Shown: positions 47,189-57,732 of the stretch, one piece after another
Position numbering within the stretch: the first letter of the stretch is position 1
Layout: each line of letters opens with the position of its first letter
Source of the DNA: an uncultured Sterolibacterium sp.
Lineage (GTDB): Bacteria > Pseudomonadota > Gammaproteobacteria > Burkholderiales > Rhodocyclaceae
Reading direction: 5' to 3'
NCBI GenBank assembly: GCA_903904605.1
Contig: CAIVDC010000017.1
Coordinates: 51,521 to 115,520 of the forward strand
Length of the DNA: 64,000 nt
Made by a program: the position numbers and the translations under genes
The notes under the pieces: generated by a model
Seen by the model: the letters and a program-made list of their open reading frames with translations, nothing else
Database searches by the model: none
Told to the model about the DNA's origin: nothing

Positions 47189-50100
47189 TCAGCTTTTCCT
47201 GCGCGGAATGCCGAACGCCGCCAGCGGCAGGGGGTGGCTGAACAGGTAGCCCTGATAAGCCTGACAGCCATTTTCAGCGAGAGCGTCGCGCTGCGCCTCG
47301 GTCTCGACTCCCTCGGCGATGACGCCCATGCCCATGCTGCGGGCCAGGGCCACGATGGTTCTGGCAATGGCGGCGTCGCTGGGGTCGATCAGGATGTCCC
47401 GGACGAAACTCTGGTCGATCTTCAACTGATCCAGGGGCAGGCGTTTCAGGTAGGAGAGCGAGGAGTAGCCGGTGCCGAAGTCGTCCAGCGCGAAGCCCAC
47501 CCCTTTGCCCTTGAGCGCCGTCATCTTGGCGATGACGTCCTCCACGTCGTCGAGCAGCATGCTCTCCGTCAACTCGAGCTTGAGCTTGCGGGGATCGGCG
47601 CCGGTTCGCCGGATGACATCGAGAACTTGCCCGACGAAGTCAGGACGATGAAACTGGCGGGCGCTGACATTGATGGCCAGCGTCAGGTGAGCCGTTTCCG
47701 CCTCGGCCGCCCAGGCCACCAGTTGCTTGCAGGCGGCTTCCAGCACCCAGTGGCCCAGCGGCAGGATCAATCCCGTTTCTTCGGCCAGTGGAATGAACTG
47801 GGCCGGCAAGACCAGGCCGCGCCGGGGATGCTGCCAGCGCAACAGCGCTTCCGCGCCGGTCGTGCGACCCTGCTGATCCACCTGCGACTGGTAGTAGAGA
47901 TGGAACTCGCCTTGCTGCAGGCCCTGGCGCAGGTCGAATTCGAGCGTGGCGCGGGCCGTGACGGTCGCCTGCATTTCCGGATCGAAGAAGCTCATGGTGT
48001 TGCGTCCCGAAGCCTTGGCCTGGTACATGGCCAGATCCGCCCGCTTCAGCAATTCATCGACGGAATTATGATGGTTGCTGAACAGGGTGGCACCGATACT
48101 CGGCGTGCTGTGGTGGGGGTGGCCGGCGAGCAGGTAGGGCTGGTTGCAGGCGGCGAGGATTTTCGCGCCGACGCTCTCGGTCTGGTTGGCCGCCTCCTGG
48201 GGGTTCTCGCTCAAGCCCTCGAGGATGATCACGAACTCGTCGCCGCCCAGGCGGGCCACGGTGTCGCCCTCGCGGATGCAGGTGCTGAGCCGCTGGGCCA
48301 CCTGCTGTAACAGCAGGTCGCCGACGTCGTGGCCGAGCGTGTCGTTGAGCGTCTTGAAGTTGTCCAGATCGATGAACAGCAGCGCTCCTTCGCGCCGGCT
48401 GCGGGTGATCGCGGCCAAAGCCTGGCGCAGCCGATCCAGCAGGAGGCGCCTGTTGGGCAGTCGGGTCAGGGGATCGTAGAAGGCCAGGTGATTGATCTCG
48501 TCTTCCGCGGCCTTGCGCTCGGTGATGTCGGTCATGATGCCGACGATGCCCGTCGGCATGCCGAGGTTGTCGGTCAAGCGCGCCTTGTGGAAGATGATGC
48601 GGCGAACGGTGTGGTCGGCATGGACCACGCTGCTCTCGTAGGTCTGCATGCCAACGGGGTCGTCGAGCAGTTCCAGATCCTTGTCCTGGTAGGTTTTCGC
48701 AAAGGCCTGCGGCGCCACCTCGAACACGGTCTTGCCGATAATCTCGCTCCCGGATTTGCCGATGAATCGGGCAAACGCGCTGTTGCATCCGGTATAGCGT
48801 CCCGAGGCATCCTTGTGGAAAACCGGCAGGGGCATGGCTTCCGCCAATGATGCGCTGAACGCCACGGCTTTCCTGAGTTCTTCCTCCACCGTCTTGCGTT
48901 CCGTGATTTCTCTCGCCAGGAAGATGAAACGCGATTCTTCCCCGGCAAGGCCGGCCTTCCGCGAAACCGACAGTTCAAACCAGAGTTTTCCCTGGGGCAG
49001 TTGCAGGTCGTACTGCCTGCCGATCGACTTGCCTGTTTCCTGTGCTTCGCGCAGGGCCGACGCACATACGTCGGCGGCGTCAGGCGGAAGCGTCTGGAAG
49101 AAGGTCCTGCCTAGAAAAACCTCCGGAGGCACGGCCAGCAACTCGGTGCGCGGAGAGTGATAGTCAAGAATGCGTCCGTCCGACCCGACCTCGAACAGAA
49201 GGTCAGGAATGGCGTCGAGCGTCGCCTGCAGCTTGTTGCCGGCCGAGAGCGCTTCGGCTTCCACCTCCTTGCGCCGGGTGATGTCCTGGGTGACGCCCAA
49301 GGCGCGTCGCGCAGTGCCGTCCGCCGCGAACTCGAATTCGGCCTTCTGCCGGACCCAGCGGACCTCCCTGCCGAGCATGACGCGGTGCTCGTGGTCGAAA
49401 GCAGCCCCCTTGAGCGCCGCCTGCCAGGCAGCATCCACCGCGTCCCGGTCTTGCGCATGGGTCCGCGCCAGATAGGCTTGACGATTGCCCATCGTGCCTT
49501 CCGGCAGCCCGAAGATGCGGCAGGTCTCGGCAGACAGGCGCATCCTGTCCTCGGGGATGTCGTAATTCCAGCTGCCGATTCTGCCCACCGCCTGTGCCCG
49601 GTTCAGTTCCGCCTGGCTCGCCTCCAGGATCCTCGAGCGGCGAGCGAGTTCGGTACCGGCGCTGTGCAGTTCCTTGATGCGGAATTGATAGGAGGATACG
49701 AATCGGTTTATCAGGACCCATGACAGGAGGGCGAGGGCAATCTGAACCACTCCGTACAGCACCGGCGGAGTCGGCAGGAGAAGCGGCAGCAGCCCCCATG
49801 ACTCGCCCAGCACGAAGCCGAAGATCGCTGCGACGCTCAGGATGGTCGCGGCCAGCGCCGCGCCCCGGCTGACCAGCCAACCGACCATCAAGATGAGCAT
49901 CGGGTAGAGCGTCACCACCGGTGCACGCACGCCGCCGGTAAATCCCGCTATTCCGGTCGCGACCGTCCATACTCCGAATGCCAGTACATAGGCGGTCGCC
50001 CTAGTGCTGCCGCGCGAGCGGAGAACCGCCGCGGCCAAGGCGACCAGACACATCAGCGCCGCGCCAAGCGCACGCACGCTCTGGTCCGGTGCCAGGATGC

Positions 50101-50239
50101 GCAGGGCGACGAAAAAGGCGATGGCGCCGCCGAACAGCGTGGCGATGGCATACTTGAGAAAAGCCGAGGTCGGTTCCCAGTAAGCCCGATCATTGCCCTC
50201 GTCGCCGGACCGCGGCAGCGGATCGTGGCTTAGGCTCAT
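47189..50239 (-). CDS. Membrane PAS-GGDEF-EAL c-di-GMP signalling protein
   Basis: N-terminal TM segments, PAS repeats, ARLGGDEFVIILEGL, TGAEALLRWQHP; EAL catalytic motifs retained by eye. Confidence 0.92.
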   Translation of the reverse strand: MSLSHDPLPRSGDEGNDRAYWEPTSAFLKYAIATLFGGAIAFFVALRILAPDQSVRALGAALMCLVALAAAVLRSRGSTRATAYVLAFGVWTVATGIAGFTGGVRAPVVTLYPMLILMVGWLVSRGAALAATILSVAAIFGFVLGESWGLLPLLLPTPPVLYGVVQIALALLSWVLINRFVSSYQFRIKELHSAGTELARRSRILEASQAELNRAQAVGRIGSWNYDIPEDRMRLSAETCRIFGLPEGTMGNRQAYLARTHAQDRDAVDAAWQAALKGAAFDHEHRVMLGREVRWVRQKAEFEFAADGTARRALGVTQDITRRKEVEAEALSAGNKLQATLDAIPDLLFEVGSDGRILDYHSPRTELLAVPPEVFLGRTFFQTLPPDAADVCASALREAQETGKSIGRQYDLQLPQGKLWFELSVSRKAGLAGEESRFIFLAREITERKTVEEELRKAVAFSASLAEAMPLPVFHKDASGRYTGCNSAFARFIGKSGSEIIGKTVFEVAPQAFAKTYQDKDLELLDDPVGMQTYESSVVHADHTVRRIIFHKARLTDNLGMPTGIVGIMTDITERKAAEDEINHLAFYDPLTRLPNRRLLLDRLRQALAAITRSRREGALLFIDLDNFKTLNDTLGHDVGDLLLQQVAQRLSTCIREGDTVARLGGDEFVIILEGLSENPQEAANQTESVGAKILAACNQPYLLAGHPHHSTPSIGATLFSNHHNSVDELLKRADLAMYQAKASGRNTMSFFDPEMQATVTARATLEFDLRQGLQQGEFHLYYQSQVDQQGRTTGAEALLRWQHPRRGLVLPAQFIPLAEETGLILPLGHWVLEAACKQLVAWAAEAETAHLTLAINVSARQFHRPDFVGQVLDVIRRTGADPRKLKLELTESMLLDDVEDVIAKMTALKGKGVGFALDDFGTGYSSLSYLKRLPLDQLKIDQSFVRDILIDPSDAAIARTIVALARSMGMGVIAEGVETEAQRDALAENGCQAYQGYLFSHPLPLAAFGIPRRKS

Positions 50240-50799
50240 TTCTGCGCGCCCTTGGCGCCGGTAACCCGATGCGCCAGTTTGAGCATCTGCGAACTCAGCT
50301 TGAGCGAGGCGCGTTCGCTTGCCGCGAGATTCACGTCGAACAGGATGCGGTCGTCCAGGGTCAACAGGCCGATCATGCCGCCGTCCTCGACGAAGCCGCC
50401 GATATCGCTGATGGTCAGAATCGGCCTGGTCGCCACCGCCCGCATTATGGCCGGCAAGTTGCGCTCTTCGGAGGAGGCAATAAACAGGATCTGACAGCCG
50501 GCCAGTTCGTCCAGGGCTAGGCCGGTGTGGCTGCGGAATTCCCGGCTGCCGATCCTGCGCGCTTCGAAGGTTGCCAGCACGGCGCCGCCAAACGGGTCCT
50601 TGCCCATGACGCAGAGGTTCAGCGGGGCATCGCGCGATGGCCACGCATGGTTCGGCCACTCGGTAAATTTCGCGAAATTGAAGAGAAATGCCGCCTTCAC
50701 CTGGTATTCGCCGAGGTCCGCGGCGGAAGCCGCAAGAATGCCGATGACGCTCCAAGCGAGCAGCTTACGCAGCAGGCGTATCACGATCAGAATTTCCAC
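50236..50799 (-). CDS. YfiR family protein
   Basis: AADLGEYQVKAAFLFNFAKFTEWPNHAW...LNLCVMGKDPFGG...CQILFIASSEERNLPAIMRAVATRPILTISDIGGFVEDGGMIGLL. Confidence 0.93.
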   Translation of the reverse strand: MEILIVIRLLRKLLAWSVIGILAASAADLGEYQVKAAFLFNFAKFTEWPNHAWPSRDAPLNLCVMGKDPFGGAVLATFEARRIGSREFRSHTGLALDELAGCQILFIASSEERNLPAIMRAVATRPILTISDIGGFVEDGGMIGLLTLDDRILFDVNLAASERASLKLSSQMLKLAHRVTGAKGAQK

Positions 50800-52820
50800 T
50801 CCGCCTTGAGGTATAGGCTGCGCATGACTTCCAGTTCCTGCGAAGGCAGGTACTGGTCGATGAATTCGCGGTGCCTGGCCTGGAGAAGGTTCTGACCGAC
50901 CAGCGACAGTTCCATATTCCTCGCCGGCTTCCAGGCGTAGCGCAGGTCAAGCCGGGTATAGGCGGGAATCGACCCCGGTCGCACCTGCCCCCCCTGCAGT
51001 TGGCCGACATACTTGATCGAGGCGTCGAACTGCCGACCTTCCGGCAGATTCATCGAAGAACGCAGGAAGACCTGGTGCGCGGGACTGTCGCCGGCATACG
51101 AGGGATCGCCGGTCGCGGAAACGCTCGCATGGAACAGCGACAGTCCCCCCTGCAGGCGCCACCATGCCTGGGGACGCCACTCGGCGCTGGCCTCGAGGCC
51201 ATGGGTGCTGGCGGTAGCGGAGTTGTCGATGACGATGGAACTCGCCAGATAGGACGGTATGGGAAAGCCGACCGGCACCGTTGCCGCCGGGGGCGGGCCG
51301 CCGCGCAGATCGCTATAGCGGTTGGCGAAGACCGTGGCGTCCAGGGAAAGGCTGGCGGCGAACTCCTTGCGGTAGCCGAGTTCGATGGCGTCGAGCACTT
51401 CGTTGCCATAGCCGGTCGCGCTTCCCGGTGCGGTCTGGATCGAGATCGGGAAGGGCGACGGATTGGCGGCGGAAAATGGCGGAATCATGGCCAGACGGGC
51501 GGTCAAGTCCAGTTCGCCGCGCGAGGGGGTGCGCACCGCACGCGAGACCGAGGCCCACATCGACTGAGTCGGGCTCACGACCCACATCAGGCGCAGGTCG
51601 GGCTGCAACTCCGGCTTGCCTGCCGTTCTCTGCTCCAGTCGCGCGCCCAGCGTGGCCTTGAGGGTATCCGGCAGCAGCGTGAAGTCGTCCTGGACGAAGA
51701 GGGCGGAGTAGTTCAGCCGGCGGCTGGCCGGCGCAGCCTCCAGCATGAAGCTCGAGCTGAGTTGATCGCTGGTGTAGCGGTAGCTCCAGCCCCACATCAG
51801 ATCGTGACGCGGCGAGGGATGGAGCCGGTACTGGTAATCGATGTCCAGGGTATTGCGTGCTTCGCCGAAGCCGGCGTCAGCCAGATGGGTGCCTGCAATA
51901 CTGCCTTGCAGGGACCATTCCGAGCCGTTGTCGAGCATCCGTTCGGTGCGTCCGAGCAGACTGAAGCCGTTGTTTATCTGGGTCACGGCACTGACATCGA
52001 CAAAGGGTGCCTGCACGGTCGGGATGTTCAAGCGATCGCCGGCATGGCTGTCGTAGGCCTCGGCGATCAGCGAGCTCCTGGCGTTGGCGGCATCCCTGTC
52101 GAGGCGGTAGCCGACACGGTCGGCGCGCCAGGGGTCGTGAGCGGCTTGCCCGTCCGCGCCGATCGACGCCTTGCGGTCGAACGCTTTGACATAAGCGCGG
52201 TAATGCGTCTCCTCGTCGATTCTGCCGCCATAGCGCAGCGCCGTTCCCGCCCCCTCCTGGTTTCCGGCTGTCGCCGTCAGGAGTCTGCCTTGCGTGTCCC
52301 GGGCGTTCTTGGTGATGACGTTGATCACGCCGTTGACCGCGTTGGCGCCCCACATCGCCGCCCCCGGGCCGCGTATCACCTCGATCCGCTCGACGTCCTC
52401 GAGCAGCGTGTCTTCGGCCTCCCAGAACAGGCCTGAAAAAAGCGGCGAGTAGACGCTGCGGCCATCGATCAGCACCAGCAGCTTGTTGGCGAAGCGGCTG
52501 TTGAAGCCGCGTATCGTCACCGCCCATTTGTTGTCGGCGATATTGGCCACTTCGACCCCCGGTGCCAGACGCAGCGCATCGGGAATGCTGGTGGCACCCG
52601 AGCGCCGAATATCCTCGCCGGTGATGACGAATACCGCGGCGGGCACGTCGTCGAGCGATTGCGCCTTGCGCGAGGCGGTGGTGATCTTGATCTTCAAAAG
52701 ATCCTCCAGGCTCATGTCGGCGATGCTCGGTTCGGCGCCGGCCGCGGCCGGCGCCGTCACGGCCAGCGCCATGAACAGCGAAGAGGCATAGAGCGGCAGG
52801 GCCTTGCGATCAGGGGTCAT
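50787..52820 (-). CDS. TonB-dependent receptor
   Basis: Plug VPAAVFVITGEDIRRSGATSIPDALRLAPGVEVANI...VERIEVIRGPGAAMWGANAVNGVINVITKNA; C-terminal LYLKAEWKF. Confidence 0.93.
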   Translation of the reverse strand: MTPDRKALPLYASSLFMALAVTAPAAAGAEPSIADMSLEDLLKIKITTASRKAQSLDDVPAAVFVITGEDIRRSGATSIPDALRLAPGVEVANIADNKWAVTIRGFNSRFANKLLVLIDGRSVYSPLFSGLFWEAEDTLLEDVERIEVIRGPGAAMWGANAVNGVINVITKNARDTQGRLLTATAGNQEGAGTALRYGGRIDEETHYRAYVKAFDRKASIGADGQAAHDPWRADRVGYRLDRDAANARSSLIAEAYDSHAGDRLNIPTVQAPFVDVSAVTQINNGFSLLGRTERMLDNGSEWSLQGSIAGTHLADAGFGEARNTLDIDYQYRLHPSPRHDLMWGWSYRYTSDQLSSSFMLEAAPASRRLNYSALFVQDDFTLLPDTLKATLGARLEQRTAGKPELQPDLRLMWVVSPTQSMWASVSRAVRTPSRGELDLTARLAMIPPFSAANPSPFPISIQTAPGSATGYGNEVLDAIELGYRKEFAASLSLDATVFANRYSDLRGGPPPAATVPVGFPIPSYLASSIVIDNSATASTHGLEASAEWRPQAWWRLQGGLSLFHASVSATGDPSYAGDSPAHQVFLRSSMNLPEGRQFDASIKYVGQLQGGQVRPGSIPAYTRLDLRYAWKPARNMELSLVGQNLLQARHREFIDQYLPSQELEVMRSLYLKAEWKF

Positions 52821-52835
52821 GGTCGTATTCCTCAG

Positions 52836-54989
52836 TCAAAGGGCTGGGGCCTGCAATGTCCGCTGGTGCGGAGCGTGCGCCTCGAACGGCAGTGGATAAT
52901 TCCGGCCGGCCGGCGCACTGCCGTCCATGCAGAGCCAGGCCGCCTCGCTGCGCCAGGCGTCGGTCCAGCCGGGAAATTGCGCTGCCGGCATCGGATGGGC
53001 GATGCCGTAGCCCTGCGCCAGCCGGCAGCCCAGGCCGACCAGCATGGTGCCGATTGCCAGCGTCTCGACGCCTTCGGCGATGACCGGACGATTGAAGGCG
53101 GCTGCCAGCTTTATCACGCTCTCCACGATGCCCAGGTCGTCGGGATTGTCGAGAATGTTGCGCACGAAACTCCGGTCGATCTTCAGGATATCCACCGGCA
53201 GGTTGCGGAAATAGGTGAGCGAGGAATAGCCGGTGCCGAAGTCGTCGAGTGCGAAGCGCACGCCAAGGCGTCGGCAACGGGCGAGAACCTGGATCGCCTT
53301 TTCCATGTCGGCCAGCGCCGCCGTCTCGAGAATTTCCAGTTCCAGATCCTGCCGAGCCACTTCCGGGTGCCGCTCCAGACTCAGCCGCAGTCGTTCGCTG
53401 AAGTCCGCGTGCAGCAGATGCGCGGCGCTGACATTGGCGCTGACGGTGAGGGCCAGGCCGACGGCGTTCCAGGCCTTGATCTGCTTGAGCACCGTATCGA
53501 TCACCCAGTCGCCGACGGGAATCTCCAGGTCGCTCTCGTACAGATAGTGCAGGAAGTCCTCCGGAGGCAGCAATCCTCGTTCCGGGTGCTGCCAGCGGAT
53601 CAGGGCCTCGGCGCCGATCACGGCGCCGCTGACCAGATCGACCTTGGGCTGGTAATGCAACACGAACTCGTCGTTCTTCAGCGCCTCGCGCAGGCGGTGC
53701 TGGTGGAGGCTGCGCGCCTGCAGTTCGCGGTCAAGTCCTGGATCGAAGAGGTGGTAGCGGTTCTTGCCGGCTTCCTTGGCGCGATACATGGCCTGGTCGG
53801 CGTGACGCAGCAGCGTGTCGGCGTCGACATTGTCGGCCGGGAACAGGGTGGCGCCGATGCTGGCGGAAATGCTCACCGGGATGCCGGCGATCGCCACCGG
53901 GGCGCTGACCGCCGCGAGCACTCGGCTGAGAATGGCGTGGCATTCTTCAGGCTGCGCCAGTTCCGAGAAGATCATCACGAATTCGTCGCCGCCGAGGCGG
54001 GCAAGGGTGTCCTCGGCGCGCAGCACTTCTCCGAGCCGCTCGGCGATCTCGACCAGCAGGATATCGCCGCCGGTATGGCCGTACTGATCATTGACCGGCT
54101 TGAATCCGTCGAAATCCAGGTAGCAGACGGTCATCGACTTGCCGCTGCGCCTTGCCCGGGCGATGGCCTGGGCAAGGCGGTCGGCGAGGAGGCGCCGGTT
54201 GGGTACCCCGGTCAAAGGGTCGTAATGGGCGATGCGTTCGAGTTCCTCCCTGTGCAGAGCGAGTTGCTCGTCGCGCCGTTCGATCTGGGCCAGCATCTCG
54301 TTGACATGGGTCCCGAGCAGCCCGACTTCGTCGCTGCCATGGAATGTCACGCGCAGGGAGTAGTCCTGGTGCTTGGCCACCCTGGCCACCGTCAGCGAGA
54401 GTTGCTTCAGCGGTCCGGCAATCAGACGCCGCATGTAGAAGGCGAGCAGCGAGGCAATGCCGAAGGCGGCGACCGCTGCCGTCAGGAGCAAGGCCATCTC
54501 GGTCAGCCAGCCGTTCCAGATGCGATGCAGATCGGCGACCAGCATCACGGTTCCGAGCTTCTCCCCGTCCAGCGCGATCGGCCGGGCCAGGTAGGCATGA
54601 CCCGATATCATGTCGCTGATGCGAATGGCGTCGCCGTCCGCTGCGCCGCCCAGCCTGGCCGGCAACGCCGGATCGCGCGCCGGTGCCGCCAGGGCAGCGA
54701 ACAGGCGGCCGTCGCGATCGTAGATGGCGGCTGCCGCCACCAGGGAGTTGGCCCGCAGCGTGGCCAGCGTCGCCGCGGCACTCCTGGCGTCGTGGAAGGT
54801 CAGGGCCGCCTGGCTGTTCTGCCCGGTGATGTCGGCCAGGGCCGTCAGTTGCTGCTGGATCTGTTGCTTCTGGCGGAACAGACCGGCTGCGGAGACAACC
54901 AGCAACATCACCAGGAGCGCGATGCCCGTCGACAACGCCAGCGCCATCAGCAGCTTGCTCCCGACGCTCAGGTCGCGCAGCCGTTTCAT
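52836..54989 (-). CDS. YfiN-like sensor (CHASE8-like periplasmic domain, HAMP) with GGDEF and EAL domains
   Basis: MKRLRDLSVGSKLLMALALSTGIALL...NSQAALTFHDARSAAATLATLRANSLVAAAAIYDRDGRLFA; ARLGGDEFVMIF; IGAEALIRWQHP. Confidence 0.92.
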   Translation of the reverse strand: MKRLRDLSVGSKLLMALALSTGIALLVMLLVVSAAGLFRQKQQIQQQLTALADITGQNSQAALTFHDARSAAATLATLRANSLVAAAAIYDRDGRLFAALAAPARDPALPARLGGAADGDAIRISDMISGHAYLARPIALDGEKLGTVMLVADLHRIWNGWLTEMALLLTAAVAAFGIASLLAFYMRRLIAGPLKQLSLTVARVAKHQDYSLRVTFHGSDEVGLLGTHVNEMLAQIERRDEQLALHREELERIAHYDPLTGVPNRRLLADRLAQAIARARRSGKSMTVCYLDFDGFKPVNDQYGHTGGDILLVEIAERLGEVLRAEDTLARLGGDEFVMIFSELAQPEECHAILSRVLAAVSAPVAIAGIPVSISASIGATLFPADNVDADTLLRHADQAMYRAKEAGKNRYHLFDPGLDRELQARSLHQHRLREALKNDEFVLHYQPKVDLVSGAVIGAEALIRWQHPERGLLPPEDFLHYLYESDLEIPVGDWVIDTVLKQIKAWNAVGLALTVSANVSAAHLLHADFSERLRLSLERHPEVARQDLELEILETAALADMEKAIQVLARCRRLGVRFALDDFGTGYSSLTYFRNLPVDILKIDRSFVRNILDNPDDLGIVESVIKLAAAFNRPVIAEGVETLAIGTMLVGLGCRLAQGYGIAHPMPAAQFPGWTDAWRSEAAWLCMDGSAPAGRNYPLPFEAHAPHQRTLQAPAL

Positions 54990-55315
54990 GCGCTGCCGCT
55001 CCTGTTGTCTTGGCGGGGAGTAATTGCCGAAATCATCATGTCGGGCCGGGTAGCATCGGTTTATCACGCGAAAAGCCATTCTGACTGAAGAGGACCGTTT
55101 TGCAGATCCGTGTCTCTCGCAATAAACTGCGGAAACTACGTAGTCTGGCGGCAGCGGCGGAACAGCCCGGGAAACTGCCGCCGGGGCCGTGTCGCACCAG
55201 CTGCCCGTTCTATGCAAAAATATCCGCTGCCCGCCTGACCCGGGTGCCGGGGATCGGGTGAAATTTTCCATAGACTGACGCCGCCTCTTCCGGGGCGGCC
55301 CATCGGAGGCGACAT

Positions 55316-56116
55316 ATGAGTGCTGTCCCAGAATCCGGAAGCGACGCCGTCCTGCTGCGCGACGACGCAGAGCGTGTGGCGACGCTGACCCTGAATCGCC
55401 CTGGCCAGTTCAACTCGCTGTCCCAGGCCCTGCTCGGCCGGCTGCAGGACGAACTCGATGCCATCGCCCGGGATTCCTCGATCCGCGCCGTGGTCATCAG
55501 CGGCGCGGGGCGTGCCTTCTGCGCCGGCCACGACCTGAAGGAAATGCGCGGCAATCACGGCAAGGAATACATGCAGGCGCTGTTCCGCCAATGCGGCCGG
55601 GTGATGACGACGCTGACCGAGATGCCGCAGCCGGTGATCGCCAGGGTTCATGGCATCGCCACCGCGGCCGGCTGCCAGTTGGTGGCCATGTGCGATCTCG
55701 CGGTGGCCGCGGCAGAGGCACGCTTCGCCGTCTCGGGCATCAATGTCGGCCTGTTCTGCTCCACGCCGGCCGTGGCGCTGTCGAGAAACATGGGGCGCAA
55801 GGCGGCAATGGAAATGCTGCTTACCGGCGACTTCATCGATGCCGGGGAGGCCCTGCGCCGCGGTCTGGTCAACCGGGTGGTGGCGGCGCCGGAACTCGAC
55901 GCCGAGGTGAAAAGACTGACCGACAGCATTTGCGCCAAGTCCTCGGTCGCCGTGGCCATGGGCAAGCGGATGTTCTACCGGCAGCTCGAAATGGGGCTGG
56001 CGGGCGCCTATCAGCTCGCCTCGGAGACCATGGCCTGCAACATGATGGCGGAGGATGCCGGCGAGGGCATCGATGCCTTCATGGCCAAACGCAAGCCGCA
56101 ATGGAAGGGGTGCTAG
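55316..56116 (+). CDS. Enoyl-CoA hydratase/isomerase family protein
   Basis: LTLNRPGQFNSLSQALLGRLQ; VVISGAGRAFCAGHDLKEM; crotonase fold. Confidence 0.92.
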   Translation: MSAVPESGSDAVLLRDDAERVATLTLNRPGQFNSLSQALLGRLQDELDAIARDSSIRAVVISGAGRAFCAGHDLKEMRGNHGKEYMQALFRQCGRVMTTLTEMPQPVIARVHGIATAAGCQLVAMCDLAVAAAEARFAVSGINVGLFCSTPAVALSRNMGRKAAMEMLLTGDFIDAGEALRRGLVNRVVAAPELDAEVKRLTDSICAKSSVAVAMGKRMFYRQLEMGLAGAYQLASETMACNMMAEDAGEGIDAFMAKRKPQWKGC

Positions 56117-56211
56117 GGGCCGTTCAGTTGCTTAAAAGGCCGCTCTGCCCGATAATCTGCCGTTGCAGAGCCACACATGACAACCAGCGGTGACGGTCGC
56201 CACGAGACGGG

Positions 56212-56981
56212 ATGAAAGACGGCTATATTCTTGAGACCGACAATCTCGTCAAGGAATTCAAGGGATTTGTTGCGGTCGGCGGCGTCAGCCTGAAAGTCAG
56301 GCGCGGCAGCATACATGCGCTGATCGGCCCCAATGGCGCAGGCAAGACCACCTGCTTCAACCTGCTCACCAAGTTCCTCGAGCCGACCGGCGGCAGGATC
56401 CGCTATCGGGGCATCGACATCACGCATGAGCAGCCGGCGCAGATAGCGCGCCGCGGCATAGTCCGCTCCTTCCAGATTTCGGCGGTATTTCCGCATTTGA
56501 CGGTGCTCGAGAACGTGCGCATCGCCTTGCAGCGGAAGCTCGGCAATTCCTTTCATTTCTGGCGCTCCGACCGGACCTTGCAGCGCCTCGACGGGCGGGC
56601 CGGCGAGCTTCTCGCCGAGGTCGGACTCGATGCCTATGCGCAGATGGTGGCGGTCGAGCTTCCCTACGGCCGCAAGCGCGCCCTGGAGATCGCCACGACG
56701 TTGGCGCTAGAGCCCGAACTGATGCTGCTCGACGAGCCGACCCAGGGCATGGGCCACGAGGACGTGGACCGGGTCATGCAGCTGATCAAGAAAGTCTCTG
56801 TCAACCGCACCATCCTGATGGTCGAGCACAACATGAAAGTGGTCTCGGGGATTTCCGACATGATCACCGTCCTGGCCCGCGGCTCGGTGCTGGCCGAGGG
56901 TTCCTACGGCGAAATCTCCGCCCACCCCAAGGTGATCGAAGCCTACATGGGCAGTGAACGCGTTGAGCCGGAGGGCGGCTC

Positions 56982-56985
<4 letters not shown>
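56212..56985 (+). CDS. Branched-chain amino acid-type ABC transporter ATP-binding protein (LivG-like)
   Basis: GPNGAGKTTCFNLLTKFLEPTGG; LLDEPTQGMGHEDVD. Confidence 0.93.
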
Positions 56986-57689
<704 letters not shown>

Positions 57690-57732
57690 TCGTTCGTAAC
57701 GGCGTCTTGCCACATCAATAGGAGACTGGACC

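Noticed and set aside
45334-47367. 677-aa minus-strand ORF opposite the acyl-CoA synthetase
   Set aside because: Antisense shadow ORF; no domain motifs.
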